From NCBI GenBank assembly GCA_910577445.1, contig CAJTMZ010000066.1, positions 18,053 to 24,470 of the forward strand: 6,418 bases of DNA, written 5' to 3'. Source of the DNA: an uncultured Lachnospiraceae bacterium (GTDB lineage Bacteria > Bacillota > Clostridia > Lachnospirales > Lachnospiraceae). This document shows, in pieces, positions 1 through 6,207 of the stretch (position 1 is the first letter of the stretch; every line of letters starts with the position of its first letter). The notes under the pieces were generated by a model. That model was not told the origin of the DNA and ran no database searches. It saw only the letters and a program-made list of their open reading frames with translations. Both the position numbers and the translations under genes were made by a program.

Positions 1-384
1 TTGGGAAAAGGGCTTGGGCAGAGTATGCAGAAGCTGGGTTTCATGCCGGAGGCCCAGAACGATATGATATTTTCCATTATCTGCGAGGAACTGGGGCTTT
101 TCGGGGCCATTTCCATATTGATAATGTTTATCCTTCTCATCTGGCGGTTCATGGTGATTGCCAATAACGCGCCGGATTTGTTCGGAGCGCTTATGGTGGT
201 GGGGGTTATGGCCCATGTGGCCATACAGGTAATCTTAAACGTGGCGGTTGTCACCAACACCATTCCCAATACGGGAATTTCCCTGCCGTTTATCAGCTAC
301 GGAGGAACCTCGGTGCTGTTCCAGCTTGTGGAGATAGGGTTTGTCCTAAGCGTTGGCAAGGGGATACGCTTCAAAGATTTATAG
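1..384 (+). CDS. ftsW: FtsW/SpoVE-type SEDS peptidoglycan glycosyltransferase, C-terminal part (5' end outside window)
   Basis: SEDS-family polytopic membrane protein that polymerises lipid II into glycan strands during septation (FtsW) or spore-cortex synthesis (SpoVE). Only the last 127 residues are present. The TTG at position 1 is almost certainly an internal Leu codon, because the family is about 370-400 residues long and the visible part begins in the conserved region before the last membrane helices. Seen in the sequence: a PEAQNDMIF motif (residues 16-24) matching the family PEAxxDxIF motif; hydrophobic segments at about 22-53, 60-84 and 92-118; and the signature PNTGISLPFISYGGTS (89-104), which is diagnostic of FtsW/RodA/SpoVE. 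The protein ends in a short basic tail (GKGIRFKDL). With murA, divIB and ftsZ downstream, a division or sporulation role fits better than RodA. FtsW and SpoVE cannot be told apart from this fragment. Confidence 0.93.
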   Translation: MGKGLGQSMQKLGFMPEAQNDMIFSIICEELGLFGAISILIMFILLIWRFMVIANNAPDLFGALMVVGVMAHVAIQVILNVAVVTNTIPNTGISLPFISYGGTSVLFQLVEIGFVLSVGKGIRFKDL

Positions 385-395
385 TACAAGGCACA

Positions 396-454
396 CATCT
401 GCTTCCTTTACATATAGTTAGAATAGGTCAAATTTTTTAACCGGAAGGCAGATG
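396..454 (+). promoter_or_regulatory. potential stem-loop in the ftsW-murA gap, at the murA translation start
   Basis: CATCTGC (396-402) is complementary to GCAGATG (448-454), and TTCC (403-406) to GGAA (443-446). G447 is a single bulge. This gives an 11-bp stem with an AT-rich loop of about 36 bases. The 3' arm contains GGAAGG (443-448) and ends on the first base of GGTAGGA (454-460), the only purine-rich tracts before the murA TTG at 463. If it forms in mRNA it would restrict ribosome access. The complementarity is seen directly. A regulatory role is inference; no promoter or terminator is convincing in this gap. Confidence 0.4.
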
Positions 455-462
455 GTAGGAAT

Positions 463-1716
463 TTGGATGCTATTCATATTCACGGAGGAAACGCACTTTT
501 TGGAGAAACACGGATACAGGGCTCAAAGAATGCGGCGCTGCCGGTGATGGCGGCTGCCCTTCTGATAAAAGACGTCTGTACCATTGAAAACTGTCCCCAT
601 ATTTCGGACGTTTTGCATATGCAGCAGCTTTTGCAGCAGCTTGGCTGCGCTGTGAGCCATGAAGAAGGTACGCTGGTGATTGACGCAAGGAACCTTTCAG
701 AGGATACCATGTCGGGGGACAACGTTACGGGAATGCGTTCCTCCATCACGCTTTTGGGGGCGATGCTGGGCAGGTGCAGGGAAGTAACCATGGCTTATCC
801 CGGCGGGTGCGTGATAGGACAGCGTCCCATAGACATACATCTTTGCGCGCTTCGGAAAATGGGCGTGACTATTTACGAAAAGGAAGGCTGTTTTACCGCC
901 AGGGTAAAGTCGCTTGAGGGAGCGGTGATTAATCTCCCGATATCCAGCGTGGGGGCCACGGAGAACGTGATTCTGGCCGCGGTTATGGCGAAAGGGGTGA
1001 CGGTTCTGCAAAATGCGGCCAAGGAGCCGGAAATCGCCACCTTGTGCGAGTTTTTGCGGGAGGCCGGCGCGGTGATTGAGGGAATCGGAGGCTCCGTTCT
1101 GATTATACAGGGCGGCCACGAGCTGCACGGGGTTTCCTTCCGTATCCCGGCGGACAGGATTGTAGCGGGAACCTATCTGATGAGCGTAATCGGTGCGGGA
1201 GGCAACGTCTTTCTGGAGGACGCGCCCGCTGCCCAGATGCGGGGAATGCTGAGGGCTGCCGACGAGATTGGCGCGCAGATTCACATTTCCAGAGAGGGGC
1301 TTCACGTAATGGCAGACGAGCGGAAAAAGGCGCTGCCCTATATAAGGACAGAGATTTATCCGGGCTTTCCCACGGATATGCAGTCTCCTTTGATGGCGGC
1401 TCTTTCCACCGCGCAGGGAATCAGCGTGATAGAGGAGACGATATTCGAAGACAGGTTCCGGGTGGCGGCGCAGCTTCGCAAAATGGGCGCGAGTATTGAA
1501 CTTTCAGGAAAAAGACAGGCGGTAATCATCGGTGTGGACAGTCTCCTTGGCTGCGAGGTGACGGCGGAGGAACTGCGGGGAGGCGCCGCTTTAGTGATTG
1601 CGGGGTGCATGGCTCTTGGGGAGACAATCGTAAAAAACCGTCATTTTATAGAACGGGGATATGAGGATATCTGCAGGGATTACAGGAATCTTGGAGTGGA
1701 TATCCATATCGGGTAA
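463..1716 (+). CDS. murA: UDP-N-acetylglucosamine 1-carboxyvinyltransferase (MurA)
   Basis: Cytoplasmic enzyme of the first committed step of peptidoglycan synthesis: it transfers enolpyruvate from phosphoenolpyruvate to UDP-GlcNAc, and is the fosfomycin target. The 417-residue length is normal. Key residues, aligned by memory to the E. coli enzyme, are present: Lys22 in SKNAALP, catalytic Cys116 in GGCVIG (so probably fosfomycin-sensitive), Asp305 in YPGFPTD, and Arg398 in the ERGYED motif near the C-terminus. Both halves of the inside-out alpha/beta barrel are complete. The start is TTG at 463, chosen because MDAIHIHGG is the usual N-terminus of the family. Its ribosome site is poor: GGTAGGA (454-460) lies only 2 bases away and GGAAGG (443-448) lies 14 away. 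The gene follows ftsW by 78 bases and precedes divIB by 5. Many Gram-positives carry two MurA paralogues; the HFIERGYE tail resembles the MurZ/E. coli type, but which paralogue this is remains uncertain. Confidence 0.95.
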   Translation: MDAIHIHGGNALFGETRIQGSKNAALPVMAAALLIKDVCTIENCPHISDVLHMQQLLQQLGCAVSHEEGTLVIDARNLSEDTMSGDNVTGMRSSITLLGAMLGRCREVTMAYPGGCVIGQRPIDIHLCALRKMGVTIYEKEGCFTARVKSLEGAVINLPISSVGATENVILAAVMAKGVTVLQNAAKEPEIATLCEFLREAGAVIEGIGGSVLIIQGGHELHGVSFRIPADRIVAGTYLMSVIGAGGNVFLEDAPAAQMRGMLRAADEIGAQIHISREGLHVMADERKKALPYIRTEIYPGFPTDMQSPLMAALSTAQGISVIEETIFEDRFRVAAQLRKMGASIELSGKRQAVIIGVDSLLGCEVTAEELRGGAALVIAGCMALGETIVKNRHFIERGYEDICRDYRNLGVDIHIG

Positions 1717-1721
1717 TTATC

Positions 1722-2561
1722 ATGGCAAATATGGTAAAACAGAAGGCGCAACGCAAGACGCTGCTGCGGGTGGTGCCGAAGACAAATTCAAAAAAACAAC
1801 ACAAGAGAGCGGAGTCCGCTTACGGAGACAGCTATTTTATGAGGCACAGAAGCCTTTTTATTATCGGGGGTACGCTGGTTATTCTGGCGGCGGCGCTGGT
1901 TTTTGCCTATTCTTATATAAAAACCAATTATACGGTGACAACGCTGTATGTGGAGGGAAACATTCATTACTCTGAGGAGGAAATTATTGACATGGTGATG
2001 GAGGGGCAGTTTGGCAGTAATTCCCTTTTCTTAGCCTTTAAATATAAGGACAAAAGCGTGGAAGGCGTTCCCTTTGTGGAAAAAATGGATGTTTCCGTGC
2101 TGGACCCCCACACCATTAAGATAGAGGTTTATGAAAAGGCGCTGGCGGGATATGTGGAATATCTTGAAAAGTGTGTGTATTTTGACAAGGACGGTATTGT
2201 GACGGAGATTTCCGATGAAAAGACGGCCGGGGTTCCCCAGGTGGCCGGGCTTTCCTTTGACCATGTGCTTTTGCATGAACCGCTGCCGGTGGAGGACGCG
2301 GGCATATTCCGCTCCATTTTAAATATTACGCAGCTTGTGAATAAATACAATCTTTCGGTGGACAGGATTTACTTCGGAAAGGAAGGAAACCTTACGCTGC
2401 ATTTCGGGGGCGTGAGGGCCGCTCTCGGAACCGGCGGGAACCTGGACGAGAAGATAATGGGACTGCAGTTTATGCTGCCGAATCTTGAGGGCAAAAACGG
2501 TACTTTGAAGATGGAAAACTACACGGAAGAGACAAAAAGTACGTCCTTTGAACCGGATTGA
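1722..2561 (+). CDS. divIB: cell division protein DivIB/FtsQ
   Basis: Bitopic divisome protein (FtsQ in Gram-negatives) that links FtsL/DivIC to the septal synthase and regulates its activity; the main domain lies outside the membrane. The 279 residues show a very basic cytoplasmic tail (1-43, rich in Lys/Arg), one membrane helix (about 44-66), a POTRA domain (about 71-140, starting at LYVEGNIHYSEEEII and ending at HTIKIEVYEKA), and a beta domain with the family motif VYFDKDGIV (152-160). The tail after about residue 255 is short and polar. The start is ATG 1722, 5 bases after the murA stop; an in-frame ATG at 1731 is an alternative. No clear Shine-Dalgarno sequence is within range of either, so translation is probably coupled to murA. 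Sequence conservation in this family is low, so the call rests on domain order, the POTRA motif and gene context. Confidence 0.9.
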   Translation: MANMVKQKAQRKTLLRVVPKTNSKKQHKRAESAYGDSYFMRHRSLFIIGGTLVILAAALVFAYSYIKTNYTVTTLYVEGNIHYSEEEIIDMVMEGQFGSNSLFLAFKYKDKSVEGVPFVEKMDVSVLDPHTIKIEVYEKALAGYVEYLEKCVYFDKDGIVTEISDEKTAGVPQVAGLSFDHVLLHEPLPVEDAGIFRSILNITQLVNKYNLSVDRIYFGKEGNLTLHFGGVRAALGTGGNLDEKIMGLQFMLPNLEGKNGTLKMENYTEETKSTSFEPD

Positions 2562-2609
2562 AAAAAACTGAAATTTCCTGTTGCTAAATCAGAAAAAAAA
2601 TTATATGAT
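2561..2609 (+). promoter_or_regulatory. sigma-A-type promoter for ftsZ with A-tract upstream element
   Basis: A -35 box TTGCTA (2581-2586, 4 of 6 to consensus) and a -10 box TATGAT (2604-2609, 5 of 6) are separated by exactly 17 bases. The spacer contains A8 (2593-2600). Just upstream, A7 (2561-2567) and AAATTT (2571-2576) occupy the place of an UP element for the RNA polymerase alpha subunit. Transcription would start near 2616, leaving a leader of about 128 bases before ftsZ. The spacing and A-tracts are seen; activity is inferred. It would let ftsZ be expressed independently of murA-divIB. Confidence 0.65.
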
Positions 2610-2661
2610 AGTCTATATGAATTGACGCGGCTATAGTTACGCCCAAATCAGCACGTCAGTT

Positions 2662-2687
2662 TCAGCATACCGGTTTGGGTATGCTGA
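2662..2687 (+). promoter_or_regulatory. perfect hairpin in the ftsZ leader
   Basis: TCAGCATACC (2662-2671) and GGTATGCTGA (2678-2687) are exact reverse complements with a 6-base loop, GGTTTG. Only TTT follows, so it is not a good terminator. An alternative pairing exists: AAATCAGC (2645-2652) with GCTGATTT (2683-2690), which would break the main hairpin. It may stabilise the leader, bind a protein, or switch between the two folds. The function is unknown. Confidence 0.55.
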
Positions 2688-2724
2688 TTTGAATACGCTA
2701 ATTGCGGTACGCCGGTTTGGGTAT
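2670..2724 (+). repeat. 13-bp direct repeat in the ftsZ leader, within a degenerate 42-bp duplication
   Basis: CCGGTTTGGGTAT occurs at 2670-2682 and again at 2712-2724, 42 bases apart. The 18 bases before each copy also align, at 10 of 18 positions, with mostly transition differences. This suggests an old tandem duplication. The first copy forms the loop and 3' arm of the perfect hairpin. In the second, only short pairing remains: AATAC (2692-2696) with GTATT (2721-2725). Confidence 0.6.
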
Positions 2725-2730
2725 TATATA

Positions 2731-2737
2731 AAGGAGG
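2731..2737 (+). promoter_or_regulatory. strong ribosome binding site fixing the TTG start of ftsZ
   Basis: AAGGAGG is a perfect anti-16S match, 7 bases before the TTG at 2745. It decides the start codon despite the absence of ATG. Near-consensus ribosome binding combined with the weaker TTG codon suggests tuned translation. Confidence 0.9.
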
Positions 2738-2744
2738 AACTACC

Positions 2745-3944
2745 TTGCTTGAAATTAAGACAAACGATGCTGAATCTGCAGCCAAAATCATTGTGCTTGG
2801 TGTAGGCGGCGCAGGTAATAACGCTGTAAATAGAATGGTGGACGAGAACATAACGGGCGTTGAGTTCGTCGGAATCAATACGGACAAGCAGGCGCTGCAG
2901 CTTTGCAGGGCGCCGAAGCTTTTACAGATAGGCGAGAAGCTGACCAAGGGACTGGGCGCAGGCGCCAAGCCTGAAATCGGCGAAAAGGCCGCCGAGGAAA
3001 GCAGCGAAGAGATTGCGGCCGTTCTTCGGGGAGCGGATATGGTTTTTGTCACCTGCGGTATGGGCGGCGGAACCGGGACAGGCGCGGCGCCTGTGGTCGC
3101 GAAGCTGGCCAAGGACATGGGCATTCTTACGGTAGGCGTCGTTACAAAGCCTTTCCGTTTTGAGGCGAAAGCCCGTATGGTAAACGCGTTAAGCGGCATC
3201 GAGAAAATAAAAGACAATGTGGATACTCTGATTGTAATTCCAAACGATAAACTGCTTGAGATTGTTGACAGGCGGACAACCATGCCGGACGCTTTGAAGA
3301 AAGCCGACGAGGTGCTCCAGCAGGCTGTGCAGGGCATTACGGACTTAATCAATGTGCCTGCCGTGATTAATCTTGACTTTGCCGATGTCCAGACGGTAAT
3401 GAAGGACAAGGGGATTGCCCATATCGGAATCGGCGAGGGCAAAGGCGACGATAAGGCAAGCGAGGCGGTTAAGATGGCGGTGGAAAGCCCGCTTCTCGAG
3501 ACCACGATTTCCGGGGCTTCCCATGTGATTATCAACGTATCCGGCGATATTACCTTAGCGGACGCTTCCGACGCGGCAAGCTATGTGCAGGAACTGGCGG
3601 GAGATGAGGTGAACATCATCTTCGGCGCAATGTATGACGAGTCCAGAAGCGATAGCTGCCGGATTACGGTAATTGCCACGGGACTGGAGGATTCCACCTT
3701 AGGAGGCGGTAAGCAGTCGCCTTACAGTTCCTTTGCAAATAAATACAAAACAGTAACTCCCAATATATCATCCCTGCGGCATCCCGCCGTAAATACCGTT
3801 TCCGCGGAGACCCAGACCGGAGCCGCGGTGCCGGTAAGCCCCGCGCCCTACAGGCCGGTTACGGGAATTAACAGCCCCGGGGATATCAGGAGCAACGTAG
3901 CGGATAAGCCGTTAAAGATACCGGATTTTCTGCAGAAAAAATAA
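2745..3944 (+). CDS. ftsZ: cell division protein FtsZ
   Basis: Tubulin-like GTPase that polymerises at midcell into the Z-ring, the scaffold for the divisome that includes the neighbouring FtsW and DivIB. The 399-residue length is normal. Seen in order: a short N-terminal segment; the nucleotide-binding fold starting at KIIVLGVGGAGNNAVNRM (14-31); the tubulin signature GGGTGTG (107-113); the synergy (T7) loop NLDFADV (209-215) with catalytic Asp211 and Asp214; the C-terminal GTPase-activating domain up to about 315; a variable, Pro/Ser/Thr-rich linker (about 320-385); and a C-terminal peptide KIPDFLQKK (391-399) matching the IPxFL motif that binds FtsA/SepF/EzrA-type partners. The start is TTG with an ideal ribosome site. 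The gene has its own promoter and ends in an intrinsic terminator, so it can be a one-gene transcript. ftsA is not adjacent. All key residues are intact. Confidence 0.98.
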   Translation: MLEIKTNDAESAAKIIVLGVGGAGNNAVNRMVDENITGVEFVGINTDKQALQLCRAPKLLQIGEKLTKGLGAGAKPEIGEKAAEESSEEIAAVLRGADMVFVTCGMGGGTGTGAAPVVAKLAKDMGILTVGVVTKPFRFEAKARMVNALSGIEKIKDNVDTLIVIPNDKLLEIVDRRTTMPDALKKADEVLQQAVQGITDLINVPAVINLDFADVQTVMKDKGIAHIGIGEGKGDDKASEAVKMAVESPLLETTISGASHVIINVSGDITLADASDAASYVQELAGDEVNIIFGAMYDESRSDSCRITVIATGLEDSTLGGGKQSPYSSFANKYKTVTPNISSLRHPAVNTVSAETQTGAAVPVSPAPYRPVTGINSPGDIRSNVADKPLKIPDFLQKK

Positions 3945-3947
3945 AGT

Positions 3948-3983
3948 AAAAGGCTGTATCCCCTGTGGGCTGCAGTCTTTTTT
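3948..3983 (+). terminator. intrinsic terminator after ftsZ
   Basis: AAAAGGCTG (3948-3956) pairs with CAGTCTTTT (3973-3981), including one G.U pair. A small inner CCC/GGG stem lies at 3961-3963 and 3967-3969. Six T residues (3978-3983) complete a classic rho-independent terminator beginning 3 bases after the ftsZ stop. It separates the division cluster from the downstream gene. Confidence 0.8.
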
Positions 3984-4011
3984 GTCACTGGCTTTTAAAA
4001 ATTTTCCGGAT

Positions 4012-4093
4012 TTCCGTACGCGCGCTTTGGCGCTAGTGGCAGCCCGGGCTACAGGCGCGGAACAGACTTTGTCATGCGCTGTGCGTAAAGTCT
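4012..4093 (+). promoter_or_regulatory. structured GC-rich leader before the LRR gene
   Basis: Several inverted repeats are packed here: TTCCG/CGGAA (4012-4016, 4058-4062); GCGC-TTTG-GCGC (4022-4033); the 10-bp palindrome AGCCCGGGCT (4041-4050); and AGACTTT (4064-4070) with AAAGTCT (4087-4093), just before the ribosome site. No U-run follows, so none is a clear terminator. I could not find a convincing -35/-10 pair between the ftsZ terminator and the gene. The role is unknown. Confidence 0.35.
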
Positions 4094-4124
4094 TTGGGCT
4101 TTGGAAAGGAGCATGGTTATAGAT

Positions 4125-6017
4125 ATGAAAGTTCTGGATTTGGAATGCCCTTCCTGTGGGGCGAAACTGACCATTGACGAGAAAAATCCGTCGATTGCCA
4201 TATGCGAATACTGCAATTCCCGGTACGGCCTTGAATGGGAGAAGGAGCGGGCAAGTTTTAATGAAAACAGCGCTTCGCGCAGGCCGCCCGAAATGCAAAG
4301 GGGAACAGGACAGGGAATAAACGGAGCCAAAGCGGCGGTGCTGGCAGGCTGTTTTATCGCTTTCTTTTTCATTGTGTCCGTCAGCACCAGGCTTTTTTCA
4401 GGCAGGCCTTTTATAGGAGGAAACAGCGGGCCGGCGAAAGCCGTGGATATTGCGCCTGAATATCAGGGGCAGTTCTATGGAGAGGAAGAGCTGTCAGCGT
4501 CAGAGGCATCGTTAGGCGGCGCTTTGGGAGAAATGGCGTCTAACGTGTTTGGAAAGGCGGCGGACGAGATTTCCGCGGAAGAGCTTGCGAAAATAAAGTG
4601 GATTGAGATAAAAGGAGACATCGATAACAGATGGTTAGGCTGCAGTATGGACGAGCCTTTTGCGGAAGGAGCAGAGCTTACGTGGACGAGCGTTCCCAGG
4701 TCAACGGATATTGGAAAACAGAGCCTGCCCTTATTTACCGGCCTGAAAAAGCTTACCATGGAGCAGAATCTGGAAAAGGAGGACCTAAGGGGGCTTAAGC
4801 TGGAAAGCATTGGTGGATATTTTGACAGTCCCGTGGAAGTGGCCGAAGTGGTGGAGGACGCCGGGCTTTTGAAGGAAATCCGGTTTCAGTCCGGCGTGGA
4901 AGGGCTTGACGGACTGGAACAGTTTCCCGGACTTGAGATATTGTACATAGATTCCGGCAATCTGACGGATATAAGGCCGATTGTGGGGCTTTCAAAATTA
5001 AGGAGCCTGACCCTTGAGGGCTTGCCAGCGGTAACGGATTTTTCGCCTCTGGGGGCAATGGAAAGTCTTGAGGAATTATCCCTGGACTGTGAAAACCTGA
5101 AGGTCCCGGACTTTTTGAAAGGGATGAAAAACCTAAAGAGCCTTAAGCTTTTTTCGGGAAGCATGATTTCGCTGGACGAGCTTGGGAACGTGCCGGCGCT
5201 TGAAATTCTTGTGATAGACGGGTGTGACGATTTAAAAAATATGGACGCGGTGACGGGGCTTACCGGTTTAAAGGCGCTTTCCCTGGAACTGCCCTACGAC
5301 TGCAAGGAGCCGGATTTAAGCGGGCTGGGCGGGCTGGAAAAGCTGGAGCTGTCCCGGTTTGAGGATTGCGGTTTTGTGGGAAAGCTGACGAACCTCAGCG
5401 ATCTGACGATGAAAATGTGTTCGGTTTCGCCGGATATAGATTTGTCCGCTCTCACAAAGCTAAAGAGCCTTACCTGCAGTTCCTATACCACGCTGGCGCT
5501 GGATTTGCGCTTTGCGGCCAATTTTACTTCCCTGGAAAAACTGGATTTGAGGGGAACCGCCACCTACGGCGACATTTCATGGGCGTTTAACAGCCCTACC
5601 ATAAAAGAGCTGGACATAAGCGGCATGGAGTGTGAGATTAATTTTGATTTGATAGGGGAAAATAATGTGCTGGAGAGCCTTTCCATGGACGGGCTGGTTT
5701 TATACAACAACGTTCAGGTCGAAGGCGGCGGGGGAATCGTGTATGTGGACTGGGACGACGTGGAGCTGGACGAGCACACGGAGTTTTTAGGGAAGCTAAA
5801 AGGGCTCAGGCATTTAAGCATTGCGGAAAACGAGCTTACGGATATTTCCTTTGCAAGGGAGCTGTCCGGGCTGGAAACCATTGACTTGTCCGACAATTAT
5901 GTTACGGATTTAAAGCCCCTTGCAGGACTGCGCGGACTGAAAAGCGTGAAGTGCGCGGGGAATCCTGTGGGGAATGAGAGGGTATTGGACGAGGGGGTTT
6001 TGGTGGTTAGTGAGTAA
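4125..6017 (+). CDS. membrane protein with N-terminal zinc ribbon and leucine-rich repeats, function unknown
   Basis: 630 residues from ATG 4125. Visible order: a four-cysteine zinc ribbon (Cys8-x2-Cys11, then Cys27-x2-Cys30 in a CEYC knuckle); a polar, basic linker; one membrane helix (about 70-88) with no cleavage site; an acidic, low-complexity segment (about 110-155); then about 400 residues of leucine-rich repeats (about 203-612). The last repeats (561-582 and 583-604) are regular 22-residue units of the SDS22/internalin type. An acidic, Gly-rich stretch (about 525-558, VYVDWDDVELDEH) interrupts them. The basic linker predicts the ribbon inside and the repeats outside the cell. No LPXTG or other wall anchor follows. 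The start is uncertain: AAGGAG (4106-4111) is 13 bases from ATG 4125, which gives the family-like N-terminus MKVLDLECPSCG. ATG 4113 is too close to it, and TTG 4101 lies before it. No catalytic domain is visible. LRRs suggest protein binding, but the partner is unknown. Confidence 0.85.
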   Translation: MKVLDLECPSCGAKLTIDEKNPSIAICEYCNSRYGLEWEKERASFNENSASRRPPEMQRGTGQGINGAKAAVLAGCFIAFFFIVSVSTRLFSGRPFIGGNSGPAKAVDIAPEYQGQFYGEEELSASEASLGGALGEMASNVFGKAADEISAEELAKIKWIEIKGDIDNRWLGCSMDEPFAEGAELTWTSVPRSTDIGKQSLPLFTGLKKLTMEQNLEKEDLRGLKLESIGGYFDSPVEVAEVVEDAGLLKEIRFQSGVEGLDGLEQFPGLEILYIDSGNLTDIRPIVGLSKLRSLTLEGLPAVTDFSPLGAMESLEELSLDCENLKVPDFLKGMKNLKSLKLFSGSMISLDELGNVPALEILVIDGCDDLKNMDAVTGLTGLKALSLELPYDCKEPDLSGLGGLEKLELSRFEDCGFVGKLTNLSDLTMKMCSVSPDIDLSALTKLKSLTCSSYTTLALDLRFAANFTSLEKLDLRGTATYGDISWAFNSPTIKELDISGMECEINFDLIGENNVLESLSMDGLVLYNNVQVEGGGGIVYVDWDDVELDEHTEFLGKLKGLRHLSIAENELTDISFARELSGLETIDLSDNYVTDLKPLAGLRGLKSVKCAGNPVGNERVLDEGVLVVSE

Positions 6018-6024
6018 GGGGGTG

Positions 6025-6048
6025 TGGCAATGCGATATGGCAATGCGA
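6025..6048 (+). repeat. 13-bp-period tandem duplication just after the LRR gene
   Basis: TGGCAATGCGA occurs at 6025-6035 and again at 6038-6048, separated by TA. The second copy supplies the outermost 5' arm (CAATGCG, 6041-6047) of the long hairpin of element A, so the first copy could serve as an alternative arm. It may be a replication-slippage duplication or a trace of insertion. Confidence 0.6.
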
Positions 6049-6207
6049 CGTTCCGGCAAGGTTCCGGTCCTTCGTCAGCACGCTCCCGCTCTATAAAAAC
6101 GTAGCAGTACCAGGCTCGCGAGCTGCTCGCAGCTCGATACCTCGCCAGGTGCTGACGTTTTTATAAGGCTTCCTTAAGGATCGGAACTTTGCTGGAACTG
6201 TGTATTG
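6041..6207 (+). repeat. element A: very long imperfect palindrome, possible structured RNA
   Basis: Outer arms: CAATGCG (6041-6047) pairs with 6201-6207; after a 2x2 internal loop, 6050-6072 pairs with 6176-6198 over 23 unbroken pairs. In these 30 pairs, five are G.U on the + strand and none are A.C. Inner arms: TATAAAAACGT (6092-6102) is the exact reverse complement of ACGTTTTTATA (6155-6165). At the tip, CGAGCTGC (6119-6126) pairs with GCAGCTCG (6129-6136). No open reading frame of note is inside. It begins 23 bases after the LRR stop codon and lies in its likely 3' untranslated region. Candidates are a REP/MITE-like repeat, a processed RNA, or an end-of-transcript structure. The T-tract sits inside the arm, so it is not a standard terminator. 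The family is not recognised. Confidence 0.65.

Noticed and set aside
1..3. TTG at the first base as a true start codon
   Set aside because: The protein begins in the middle of a SEDS family motif region and lacks most membrane helices; the gene simply enters from outside the window.
697..1305. 202-codon - strand open frame across murA
   Set aside because: It overlaps the conserved murA frame, has no recognisable motif, and is a shadow produced by codon bias.
2622..2650. TTGACG as an alternative -35 box for ftsZ
   Set aside because: It matches 5 of 6 bases, but no acceptable -10 box lies 16-18 bases downstream.
2662..2690. Leader hairpin as an intrinsic terminator between divIB and ftsZ
   Set aside because: Only three T residues follow the stem; no U-run is present.
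2648..3535. Long open frame on the - strand (295 codons) across ftsZ
   Set aside because: It lies opposite the intact, highly conserved ftsZ coding region. Its translation is Ser/Pro/Ala-rich with no domain, as expected for the complement of a GC-rich gene.
4101..4127. TTG 4101 or ATG 4113 as the start of the LRR gene
   Set aside because: TTG 4101 precedes the ribosome site and ATG 4113 is only 1 base after it. ATG 4125 gives the expected short lead-in to the zinc ribbon, although its 13-base spacing is long, so the choice remains moderately uncertain.
6092..6165. Inner palindrome of element A as a standard bidirectional terminator
   Set aside because: The T5 tract lies within the paired arm and about 20 bases after the GC-rich tip stem rather than directly following it. 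Termination remains possible but is not supported by the usual layout.
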